Source: Silvimonas sp. JCM 19000
GTDB taxonomy: Bacteria; Pseudomonadota; Gammaproteobacteria; Burkholderiales; Chitinibacteraceae
Assembly (NCBI GenBank): GCA_001313065.1
Contig: BBFD01000065.1
Span: 1-15,721, forward strand
DNA: 15,721 nt
Direction of reading: 5' to 3'
Part shown: piece after piece, positions 9,263 through 15,721 of the stretch
Position numbering within the stretch: position 1 is the stretch's first letter
Layout: each line of letters begins with the position of its first letter
Notes under the pieces: model-generated
Told to the model about the DNA's origin: nothing
What the model saw: the letters and a program-made list of their open reading frames with translations, nothing else
Databases searched by the model: none
Position numbers and translations under genes: made by a program

Positions 9263-11011
9263 ATGCCCCTGCCGTTTACCCGCAAACAGCTTGTTGTCCC
9301 ACTCTGGTTAAGCCTGGCGGTACTGGCGGGCTGCGCCACGGTGCCGCACCCGGACGCCACCGCCCCACAGACCGCCAGTGCTCCGGCTTCACGCCCGCGA
9401 GCGCGCAAGAAGCCCTTGCCCAATGTGGAACTGACCGACCAACTGGTAATGCGGTTTCTGGTGGGCGATATCGCGCTGCAACGTGGCGAGCCGACGTTAG
9501 CGGCGCAAACCTGGAATGATCTGGCCAAACGCACGCACGATCCGCGCATTGCGCGCCGTGCCACCGAGGTGTCGATCGGGGCCGGCCAGTTGAATCTGGC
9601 GCTCGACTCCGCACAACTGTGGATCGATGCTTCGCCGCAAGCGCTGAACCCGCAACAAGTGATGCTGAGCCTGTTGCTGCGGGCCAACCGGCTGGAAGAA
9701 GCCAAGCCGCATCTGAAAAAAACTGCTCGAAGCCAAACCGCAAGACGTGCCGTCTTTCATGATGCAAATGCATTTGCTGTGGGACAAAAAACACCGATCG
9801 CGCAGCAGCGGCCCGCTTTACTGAAGAAGTCACCCAGCCTTATCTGAATTTGCCCGAAGCCCACTTTGCCCGCGCGGTGGCGTATGCCAATACCTCGCGC
9901 GTCAGCGACGCACTCAAAGAGCTGACTGCGGCCGAATCGTTGCGCCCAGCGTGGGAACCGCCGTGCTGTATCGAGTGCAGTTGATGGCGGACCAGCCAGT
10001 GCAGGCGCGCATTGATTATCTGAAAGATGCGATGCGGCAGAACCCGGATTCGGCGCAAATCAAAACCACGCTGGCGCGCGAATACGTCAGCAATCGCCAG
10101 TTTAAAGAAGCGCGCGATCTGTACGAAGAAGCCCTGCGTAAACAGCCGGATATGCCGGAAGCGCTGGTCGGCTCCGGCCTGGTGGCGCTGGAAATGCGCG
10201 ATCTGGACACCGCGTATTTGCGACTGTCCACCGCCGTGGTCAAGAGCCCGCGCACCACCAACAATCTGCGCCTCTACCTGGGGCAAATTGCGGAAGAACG
10301 CGGTCAGACCGCCACGGCGCTGGGTTGGTATCAAGGCGTTGATGGCGATATGAAAGACGCCGCACAGCAACGCATGATGCGCCTGTACGCCCGCGAAGGC
10401 CGTCCGGACGACGCCCTGGCGTTGATCCGCGCCCAACCGGCCACCACGCCACAAGAACGCGTGGTACGGGCGCAACTGGAAGCGCAAGTCTGGCGCGAAG
10501 CCAAGGATTACAACAAAGCCTGGGACGCGCTCTCCGCCGAGCTAAAGAAACAGCCCGATTCGCCGGACTTGTTATACGACCGGTCTTTGATCGCCGACCT
10601 GCAACACAATCTGCCTGCCGCTGAAACCGATCTGCATCGCTTTCTGCAATTGCAGCCGGATAGCGTGATGGGCCTGAATGCGCTGGGTTATACCCTGGCC
10701 AACCGCACTGATCGCCTCGACGAAGCCAACGGCTATCTGGAAAAAAAGCCATCGCCAAAGAACCGGATAACCCGGTTATCCAGGATAGCCTGGGCTGGCT
10801 GCGCTATCGCCAGGGGCGCTATGACGAAGCCAAAGATTTGCTGGGCAAAGCTTTTGTGGCGATGCCTGATGCCGAAATCGGCGCGCATCTGGCGGCGGTG
10901 CTGTGGCACAACGGCGATAAATCGGAAGCACGCAAAGTGCTGGCGACCGCGCAGAAACTCGATCCGACCAATGAAAGCGTGATTGAAATCAGCAAGACGG
11001 TGACGCAATGA
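9263..11011 (+). CDS. Outer-membrane TPR-repeat lipoprotein (4 frame breaks)
   Basis: About 581 residues after correction. The N-terminus is a lipoprotein signal: basic start, hydrophobic stretch and lipobox LAGC with Cys24 as the lipid-bearing residue. The remainder is a solenoid of tetratricopeptide repeats, for example REYVSNRQFKEARDLYEEAL, NALGYTLANRTDRLDEANGY and DSLGWLRYRQGRYDEAKDL. Such proteins act as periplasmic scaffolds; the partner is not evident. The stop overlaps the lolB start as ATGA, and a TPR lipoprotein upstream of lolB is a common betaproteobacterial arrangement, which suggests an outer-membrane assembly role. Breaks: A7 at 9716-9722 (+1), A6 at 9786-9791 (+1), one C missing at 9945-9947, A7 at 10741-10747 (+2). 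Confidence 0.85.
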
Positions 11012-11568
11012 CCCGCACAGCATTGCGCACGTTTGCGCTGGCTGGCGTCGCGGCGGCGCTGTTGGCCGCTTGCGCCACACCACCGGCTCCGCCACGTTCA
11101 GCCGGTGAGCTGGTGGCGACGGGGCGGGTGGCGGTCAAACTGCCGTCCGAGAACAATCTGGCCAACTTTAGCTGGCGCGACGACGGCAAGCAGGCGCAAC
11201 TGGATTTATCCAGCCCCTTGGGCAATACCGTGGCGGAGCTGACCTTTGACGGCAAAACGGCGCGCTTGCGTGACCAGGCCGGCAAAGAAACCGTAGCCGC
11301 CACGCCCGATGATCTGCTGAAAGCGCGTACCGGCTGGGAACTGCCCGCGGGCGGTTTGCGCTACTGGATCCAGGGCAAGGCCGATCCGTCTTCCCCTGCC
11401 GCGGTACGCGATACCGAGCAGGGCCGCCATATCGAACAGGCGGGTTGGTCTATCGATACTTCGGGGCATGTCGATGCCGGTAGCTTTGGCCCGCTGCCCA
11501 AGCGCATCGAAGCAACGCGGGCGACGGTCACCGTGACCATCGTAGTGACTGACTGGCAATGGCAGTAA
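11008..11568 (+). CDS. lolB: Outer-membrane lipoprotein insertion protein LolB
   Basis: Accepts lipoproteins from the periplasmic carrier LolA and inserts them into the outer membrane; it is itself a lipoprotein. The protein has 186 residues with an intact frame. The signal peptide ends in lipobox LAAC with Cys22. Mature features fitting LolB are GRVAVKLPSENNLANFSW, LDLSSPLGNTVAELTFDG, a TPDDLL segment and ELPAGGLRYWIQG near residue 115. The C-terminus, ending TDWQW, forms the last strands of the half-barrel. The ATG overlaps the stop of the TPR lipoprotein gene, and ispE follows three bases after the stop, so the three are very probably one operon. The identification is strengthened by the lolB-ispE-tRNA-prs order. 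Confidence 0.9.
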   Translation: MTRTALRTFALAGVAAALLAACATPPAPPRSAGELVATGRVAVKLPSENNLANFSWRDDGKQAQLDLSSPLGNTVAELTFDGKTARLRDQAGKETVAATPDDLLKARTGWELPAGGLRYWIQGKADPSSPAAVRDTEQGRHIEQAGWSIDTSGHVDAGSFGPLPKRIEATRATVTVTIVVTDWQWQ

Positions 11569-11571
11569 ATC

Positions 11572-12434
11572 GTGAGCAATTCTGTATCTAAAGGCTGGCA
11601 AGCCTATCCGGCGCCCGCCAAACTCAATCTGTTTTTTGCACGTGGTGGGCCGTCGCGATGATGGCTATCACTTGCTGCAATCGGTGTTTCAGCTGATTGA
11701 TCTGGCCGACACCATCCACTTGCGGCTGCGCGACGACACGCAGATCGTGCACCACAATCCTTTGCCCGATGTGCCGCCAGAAACCGATCTGACGGTGCGC
11801 GCGGCGCGTTTGTTACAAACTCATTCGGGCGTGGCCAAAGGTGTGGATATCCGCGTCGACAAGCGTATTCCCATGGGGGGGGGGCTGGGCGGCGGCAGCT
11901 CGGATGCGGCGACGGTCATGCTGGCGCTCAATCGGCTATGGGGCCTGGATCTGTCACGTAAGGTCTTGATGGAGCTGGGATTGCGGCTGGGCGCCGATGT
12001 GCCGTTCTTTATCTTTGGCCGCAACGCCTTTGTGGAAGGCGTGGGCGAGCAGATGCAGGAAATCGAAACCCCCGATTGCGCCTATGTGGTACTGCATCCA
12101 CCGGTGCACGTTTCGACCCCGGCAATTTTTTAAAGATGAACGCTTGACAAGGGATACGCCCTTAGTCAAAATGCGCGGCCTCAACGACATCGACTGCAGG
12201 AATGATCTGCAAGCGGTAGCGCTGGGTCAGCATCCGCTGATTGCTGAATACCTTGCCTGGCTGAGCCAGTTTGGTGTTGCGCGGATGACTGGATCAGGAA
12301 GCTGCGTGTTCACAAGATGTGCTTCACAAGGCGATGCGGATCGTGTAATATCCCGGCTTCCTGATGACATGACCGGTTATTCAGTAAGGTCAGTCAAGCA
12401 GCATCAGTTACGTGAATTTGCTTCGGATCGTTAA
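11572..12434 (+). CDS. ispE: 4-diphosphocytidyl-2-C-methyl-D-erythritol kinase IspE (2 frame breaks)
   Basis: GHMP-family kinase of the non-mevalonate isoprenoid pathway: it phosphorylates CDP-methylerythritol with ATP. Corrected length is 286 residues, normal for the family. Features are [21 protein letters not shown] at the N-terminus (substrate-binding Lys), the glycine-rich ATP loop [27 protein letters not shown] and the third GHMP motif MTGSGSCVF. The start is GTG 11572, three bases after the lolB stop; there is no clear Shine-Dalgarno, so coupling to lolB is likely. Breaks: T6 at 11632-11637 and T6 at 12126-12131, each one base too long. The G10 run at 11875-11884 is in frame and encodes the three Gly of the ATP loop. 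Confidence 0.92.
12323..12351 (+). promoter_or_regulatory. Putative sigma70 promoter for tRNA-Gln inside the ispE 3' end
   Basis: TTCACA at 12323-12328 (5 of 6 to the -35 consensus), a 17-base spacer and TAATAT at 12346-12351 (4 of 6). It lies about 100 bases before the tRNA gene, within ispE coding sequence. It would allow tRNA (and prs readthrough) transcription independent of the lolB-ispE operon. Sequence match only. Confidence 0.35.
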
Positions 12435-12448
12435 GAAGCAGGTTCAAT

Positions 12449-12525
12449 AGGGGAGTCGCCAAGTTGGTTAAGGCATCGGATTTTGATTCCGACATGCGAA
12501 GGTTCGAATCCTTCTTCCCCTGCCA
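12449..12525 (+). tRNA. trnQ: tRNA-Gln (anticodon UUG), CCA encoded
   Basis: 77-base cloverleaf. Acceptor stem AGGGGAG pairs with TTCCCCT, then discriminator G and an encoded CCA (12523-12525). The anticodon arm is TCGGA, loop TTTTGAT, TCCGA, with anticodon TTG at 12483-12485. The T arm is GAAGG, TTCGAAT, CCTTC. It lies 14 bases after the ispE stop and directly before a terminator and prs, a placement common in beta- and gammaproteobacteria. Confidence 0.96.
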
Positions 12526-12537
12526 GTTTCGAAGATA

Positions 12538-12576
12538 GAAAAGCGTGTACTCAGGTTACACGCTTTTCGTTTTTTT
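12538..12576 (+). terminator. Strong Rho-independent terminator between tRNA-Gln and prs
   Basis: A perfect 12-bp stem, GAAAAGCGTGTA (12538-12549) with TACACGCTTTTC (12557-12568), a 7-base loop and a T7 tract at 12570-12576. It ends only 12 bases before the prs start codon and next to its AAGG ribosome binding site (12578-12581). It therefore ends the tRNA transcript and must be bypassed for prs expression. Confidence 0.85.
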
Positions 12577-12588
12577 CAAGGCACGCAA

Positions 12589-13538
12589 ATGGCTTACGAC
12601 AGCCTCATGGTATTTACTGGCAACGCTAATCCCAAGCTTGCCGAAAGCGTCGTTAATCATCTCGATATCTCGCTGGGCCGTGCCACGGTTGGGCGTTTCT
12701 CTGATGGTGAAGTGACTGTCGAACTGCTGGAAAACGTCCGGGGCCGTGACGTCTTCGTTCTGCAATCCACCTGCGTGCCCACCAACGACAACATCATGGA
12801 AATGATGTTGATGGTCGATTCGCTCAAGCGCGCTTCGGCCGGTCGTATCACCGCCGCTATCCCCTACTTTGGTTATGCCCGCCAGGATCGCCGTCCGCGT
12901 TCTGCGCGTGTGCCTATCTCGGCCAAAGTGGTGGCCAACATGCTGCAGGTGGCGGGTGTGGATCGCGTGTTGACGGTAGATGTGCACGCCGACCAGATCC
13001 AGGGCTTCTTTGATATTCCGGTGGATAACATCTATTCCACGCCGGTTCTGCTGGCCGATATCCGCGCCAAGAACCACGAAGGTTTGATGGTGGTCAGCCC
13101 TGACGTCGGCGGCGTATTGCGTGCCCGCGCCATGGCCAAGCAACTGACCGTGGATATGGCGATTATCGACAAGCGTCGTCCCAAGGCCAATGTGCCGAAG
13201 TCATGCACATCATCGGTGATGTTTCCGGCCGTACCTGCGTGATCATCGATGACATGATCGATACCGCCAACACGCTGGTCAAAGCCGCACAAGCGCTCAA
13301 GGCGCACGGTGCCGCCCGCGTGATTGCCTATGCCACCCACGCGGTGTTCTCAGGTGCAGCGGTCGAACGGATTGTGCAATCCGAGCTGGATGAAGTGGTG
13401 GTCACCGACACGATTCCGTTGTCGGAAGCCGCGCGTCATTCTGATCGCATCCGTGTAGTTTCTATTGCCGGTTTGCTGGCAGAAACCATGCGCCGCATCA
13501 ACAACGAAGAATCGGTTTCTTCGCTGTTTGTGGATTAA
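12589..13538 (+). CDS. prs: Ribose-phosphate pyrophosphokinase (PRPP synthetase; 1 frame break)
   Basis: Makes PRPP from ribose-5-phosphate and ATP, the precursor for purines, pyrimidines, NAD, histidine and tryptophan. Corrected length is 316 residues (E. coli has 315). Features are [20 protein letters not shown] near residue 36, the flexible-loop region [20 protein letters not shown], the catalytic [28 protein letters not shown] and the PRPP-binding loop [13 protein letters not shown] near 218-230. The start is ATG 12589 with AAGG upstream. One break: a G is missing near 13194. Restoring it joins KRRPKANV to [16 protein letters not shown], as in other Prs proteins. No promoter is visible between the preceding terminator and the start. 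Confidence 0.95.
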
Positions 13539-13570
13539 GCCCCGAGCTGATCGGGCAACAAGATTTAACC

Positions 13571-13592
13571 GAGGCGAGCCTGTGCTCGCCTC
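13571..13592 (+). terminator. Hairpin after prs, possible weak terminator
   Basis: A perfect 8-bp stem, GAGGCGAG (13571-13578) with CTCGCCTC (13585-13592), and a 6-base loop, 33 bases after the prs stop. The following sequence is only modestly T-rich, so termination may be partial or the hairpin may be part of the rplY leader. Confidence 0.45.
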
Positions 13593-13625
13593 TCGTCATT
13601 TAAACCAATGACGGTTTTAACCCGA

Positions 13626-13649
13626 ATTTGAGGGAATCGTCCCTCGAAT
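13626..13649 (+). promoter_or_regulatory. Stem-loop in the rplY leader
   Basis: A 10-bp stem, ATTTGAGGGA (13626-13635) with TCCCTCGAAT (13640-13649, one G-T wobble), and a 4-base loop ATCG. It lies 56 bases before the rplY start and has no T tract, so it is not a terminator. A structured leader suits autoregulation by L25, known in gammaproteobacteria, but this is inference. Confidence 0.4.
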
Positions 13650-13705
13650 CCTGTGTCGTTCTGGTCGCGGGCGGCACGGGTACATAGTGAAATGGAGTTC
13701 TAACC

Positions 13706-14287
13706 ATGTCTTTCGAAATCAAAGCCCAAAGTCGCGCAGCGCAGGGTACCGGTGCGAGCCGCCGCCTGCGTAAAGCCGGCAAGCTGCCCGGTATTGTTTA
13801 CGGTGGCGGCAAGGCCCCCGTTGTGATCGAACTGGATCACAACAGCATGTGGTACACCCTGAAGGAAGAAGCGTTCCACACCTCGATCGTCAAGATCGAA
13901 GTGGAAGGCGGCGATACCGAACAGGCCCTGCTGCGCTCGGTGCAATACCACCCGTTCCGCCAGCTGGTTCTGCACGTTGACTTCCAACGCGTTGATGCCA
14001 ACACCAGCGTTGAAGTGCGCGTTCCGCTGCACTTTATCAACGGCGACGTTGCTCCGGGCGTCAAGCTCGACGGCGGCTCGATCAGCCACGTGCTGAACGA
14101 AGTTCTGGTGCGCTCCGCTGCAACCAGCATTCCTGAGTTCATCGACGTTGATCTGAGCGTGCTGGGTAACGGCAACAACTCGGTTCACTTGTCCGACCTC
14201 AAGCTGCCGGAAGGCGTTGAGCTGATGTCCCTGGTACGTGGCGAAGATTTGGCAATTGCCAACCTGAACGCTGCCAAGGGCGAATAA
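13706..14287 (+). CDS. rplY: 50S ribosomal protein L25, CTC/TL5 long form
   Basis: Binds 5S rRNA in the central protuberance of the large subunit. The protein has 193 residues with an intact frame, the two-domain CTC form rather than the short E. coli L25 (94 residues). The N-terminal 5S-binding domain has RAAQGTGASRRLRKAGKLPG and IVYGGGKAPVVIELD, and ends near LHVDFQRVD (about 95). The C-terminal beta domain runs from VPLHFING to the acidic end. A GGAG Shine-Dalgarno lies about 10 bases before ATG 13706. It is followed by a strong terminator, so it probably forms a short unit of its own or with prs. Codon use is strongly biased (CTG, AAC, CGT), fitting high expression. Confidence 0.97.
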   Translation: MSFEIKAQSRAAQGTGASRRLRKAGKLPGIVYGGGKAPVVIELDHNSMWYTLKEEAFHTSIVKIEVEGGDTEQALLRSVQYHPFRQLVLHVDFQRVDANTSVEVRVPLHFINGDVAPGVKLDGGSISHVLNEVLVRSAATSIPEFIDVDLSVLGNGNNSVHLSDLKLPEGVELMSLVRGEDLAIANLNAAKGE

Positions 14288-14319
14288 TCGTTCAGCTTTG
14301 CTGATTGATTGTTGAGAAG

Positions 14320-14348
14320 ACGGCCAGATTGATCTGGCCGTTTTTTTT
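14320..14348 (+). terminator. Rho-independent terminator after rplY
   Basis: Stem CGGCCAGA (14321-14328) with TCTGGCCG (14333-14340), loop TTGA, followed by T8 at 14341-14348. It lies 33 bases after the rplY stop codon. Confidence 0.9.
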
Positions 14349-14380
14349 ATGCGCGGCATCCGCGTAAACGTATTGCTGCG

Positions 14381-14409
14381 CTGACCCGCTGCGATGGGGG
14401 CGGTATGAT
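14381..14409 (+). promoter_or_regulatory. Putative sigma70 promoter of pth
   Basis: CTGACC at 14381-14386 (4 of 6 to -35), a 17-base spacer and TATGAT at 14404-14409 (5 of 6 to -10). It sits after the rplY terminator and about 28 bases before the pth start, giving a leader of roughly 20 bases. Confidence 0.55.
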
Positions 14410-14436
14410 GGCGCTTTGCGCAAACAAGCTTCAGCT

Positions 14437-15051
14437 ATGGCTATCAAACTGATCGTGGGCCTGGGTAATCCGGGCGCCGAATACGCAGCAACCCGGCACA
14501 ATGCCGGCTTCTGGTGGATTGACGAACTGGCGCGTGAAGGCGGTGCCAGCTTGCGCCACGAAAGCAAATTTCATGGTCTGGTGGGCAAGGCACGGCTGCA
14601 TGGCAAAGATGTGTGGTTGCTGGAGCCGCAGACCTTTATGAACCGCAGCGGTTTATCGGTGGTAGCGCTGGCACAGTTCTACCGCGTGCTGCCGGATGAA
14701 ATTCTGGTAGTGCACGACGAACTCGATATTCCCGCGGGCCAGGCCAAGCTCAAACTCGGCGGCGGCAATGGCGGCCACAACGGCCTTAAGGATATCCAGG
14801 CCCATCTATCGACCCCCAATTTCTGGCGCCTGCGCTTGGCATCGGTCATCCGGGCGATCGGAATGAGGTGGTCAACTTTGTGTTGAAGCCGCCGCGCAAA
14901 GAAGAACAAGAACTTATCGACGGCGCGATGGTGCGGGCGCAGAACCTGCTGCAGCATATGCTGGCTGGCGATATGGAAACCGCGATGCAGCAACTTCACA
15001 CCGACGACGCCAAAAAAGCGCCCACACAAAAAAAAGGCGCCCGAAGCATGA
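14437..15051 (+). CDS. pth: Peptidyl-tRNA hydrolase (2 frame breaks)
   Basis: Cleaves peptidyl-tRNA that drops off ribosomes, freeing the tRNA; essential in bacteria. Corrected length is 204 residues (E. coli has 194). Features are [20 protein letters not shown] near residue 3 with the catalytic His22 in [24 protein letters not shown] and [15 protein letters not shown]. The start is ATG 14437, matching the conserved N-terminus; its Shine-Dalgarno is weak. Breaks: one G missing at 14838-14839, where correction gives [18 protein letters not shown], and A8 at 15028-15035, one base too long. With A7 the protein ends in KKAPEA and its TGA (15049-15051) overlaps the next ATG. As given, the second break would fuse it in frame to the GTPase. 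Confidence 0.93.
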
Positions 15052-15721
15052 GTGAAACCAGCACAGCACGTATCCCGGTCAATCTGATCACCGGTTTTCT
15101 CGGCGTGGGCAAGACCACGGCGGTGGCCAATTTATTGGCAGGCAAGCCTGCCGACGAGTTCTGGGCCGTGGTGGTGAATGAATTTGGCGAAGTGGGGATT
15201 GATGGCGCCACTTTGTCAGTGGCGGGTGACGGCTTGCAGGTGGCCGAGGTGCCCGGCGGCTGCATTTGCTGCACCACCAGCCCGATGCTGCGCGTGAATC
15301 TGAACAAGCTGGTACAAGGGCGGCGACCTGATCGCATCTTGATTGAGCCGTCCGGACTCGGCCATCCCGCCGGCATTATCGATTTGCTGCGTGACCCGTT
15401 CATGGCCAAGACCTTCGAAGTGCGCGCGGTGCTGACGCTGGTCGACGCGCGTCATCTGGAGGACGCACGCTACGCGCGCAACGAGACGTGGCGCGATCAG
15501 ATCGAGTTGGCCGATGTGCTGGTGCTGAACAAGGTGGATCTGGCTGATGCCGAGCAGATTGATCGCGCTGAAGCAATGGGCCGTGCTTTGTTTCCGCCCA
15601 AGCTGGCAATGATCAGCACGCGCAAGGGCGTGATCGATCCGGCCTTGCTGGATGCGCCGCTGGATCCGGCGCGTTGGCAGTTCGAGCATAAGGCGCCCGA
15701 AGCGCATCAACACGCGCCGCT
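15048..15721 (+). CDS. CobW/COG0523 family G3E GTPase, N-terminal part (runs off the right edge)
   Basis: Metal-related P-loop GTPase, probably a metallochaperone. The 224 visible residues are in one intact frame. Motifs are Walker A GFLGVGKTT near residues 16-24, VVNEFGEVGIDG, the family's metal-binding CxCC in GGCICCTT, IEPSGLGHPAGI and NKVD. The last residues, EHKAPEAHQHAP, look like the start of the His-rich linker common before the C-terminal domain. The ATG overlaps the pth stop (ATGA), so the genes are probably translationally coupled. The subfamily (zinc, cobalt or nitrile hydratase related) cannot be told from this part. No Zur box was seen upstream, because there is no spacer. Confidence 0.88.
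   Translation, partial: MSETSTARIPVNLITGFLGVGKTTAVANLLAGKPADEFWAVVVNEFGEVGIDGATLSVAGDGLQVAEVPGGCICCTTSPMLRVNLNKLVQGRRPDRILIEPSGLGHPAGIIDLLRDPFMAKTFEVRAVLTLVDARHLEDARYARNETWRDQIELADVLVLNKVDLADAEQIDRAEAMGRALFPPKLAMISTRKGVIDPALLDAPLDPARWQFEHKAPEAHQHAP

Noticed and set aside
9276..9833. Minus-strand open frame opposite the TPR lipoprotein gene
   Set aside because: The composition is Arg/Ala/Pro rich and low complexity, as expected of antisense translation of GC-rich DNA; no start signals.
11875..11884. G10 run in ispE as another frame break
   Set aside because: The frame is continuous through it and encodes the three Gly of the conserved GHMP ATP-binding loop.
13700..14359. Minus-strand open frame of about 219 codons opposite rplY
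   Set aside because: It is antisense to a highly expressed ribosomal protein gene with biased codons, a common cause of spurious open frames; it also reads through the rplY terminator.
175..15051. Reading the interrupted genes as pseudogenes
   Set aside because: The breaks sit at base runs, affect essential genes, and leave all motifs conserved on both sides; decay would not spare them this way.
15001..15060. In-frame fusion of peptidyl-tRNA hydrolase to the CobW-type GTPase
   Set aside because: It exists only because of the A8 run at 15028-15035. One base fewer gives a normal Pth end with an ATGA overlap, in line with other overlong A/T runs.
1..15721. CRISPR arrays, insertion sequences, rRNA genes or prophage genes
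   Set aside because: No regularly spaced repeats, transposase-like or phage structural sequences, or rRNA-like sequence were found on either strand.

Overview
The window looks like chromosomal DNA from a betaproteobacterium, most likely Neisseriales-like. The GC content is high, and the right half carries a familiar housekeeping order: mutM, TPR lipoprotein, lolB, ispE, tRNA-Gln, prs, rplY, pth. The left half (1-7915) is more accessory: a DNA-repair gene pair, a toxin-antitoxin module and a dynamin-like GTPase.

Layout. 1-63 (minus): the first codons of a gene running off the left edge. 175-4105 (minus): a two-gene operon in which a FAN1-type structure-specific nuclease comes first and, joined by an ATGA stop/start overlap, a PD-(D/E)XK nuclease fused to an XPD/DinG-type Fe-S helicase comes second. 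4242-5877 (plus): a higBA module with a palindromic operator-promoter, whose antitoxin carries a C-terminal ImmA/IrrE zinc-peptidase domain, closed by a terminator shared by convergent genes. 5879-8963 (minus): a dynamin-family GTPase, preceded by mutM. 9263-12434 (plus): an outer-membrane TPR lipoprotein, lolB and ispE, tightly coupled. 12449-15721 (plus): tRNA-Gln(UUG), prs, rplY, pth and the start of a CobW/COG0523 GTPase.

A major caveat runs through the whole window. About 30 single- or double-base frame breaks interrupt nearly every long gene, including essential ones (ispE, prs, pth). They follow one rule: A/T runs of 6-8 are too long by 1 or 2, and short runs of 2-4 identical bases are one base short. 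Fixing each run restores the conserved family sequence and an integral codon count (763, 545, 410, 271, 581, 286, 316 and 204 residues for the helicase, FAN1, HigA-ImmA, MutM, TPR protein, IspE, Prs and Pth). I therefore treat them as sequencing or consensus errors. The genes are annotated as intact CDSs spanning the breaks, with each break listed.

Functionally, the most interesting part is the FAN1 plus nuclease-helicase pair, which resembles a compact crosslink or branched-DNA repair system. Next comes the HigB toxin whose antitoxin appears to carry its own peptidase domain. The right half is envelope and translation housekeeping: LolB inserts lipoproteins in the outer membrane, IspE makes isoprenoid precursors, Prs makes PRPP, L25 binds 5S rRNA and Pth recycles peptidyl-tRNA.
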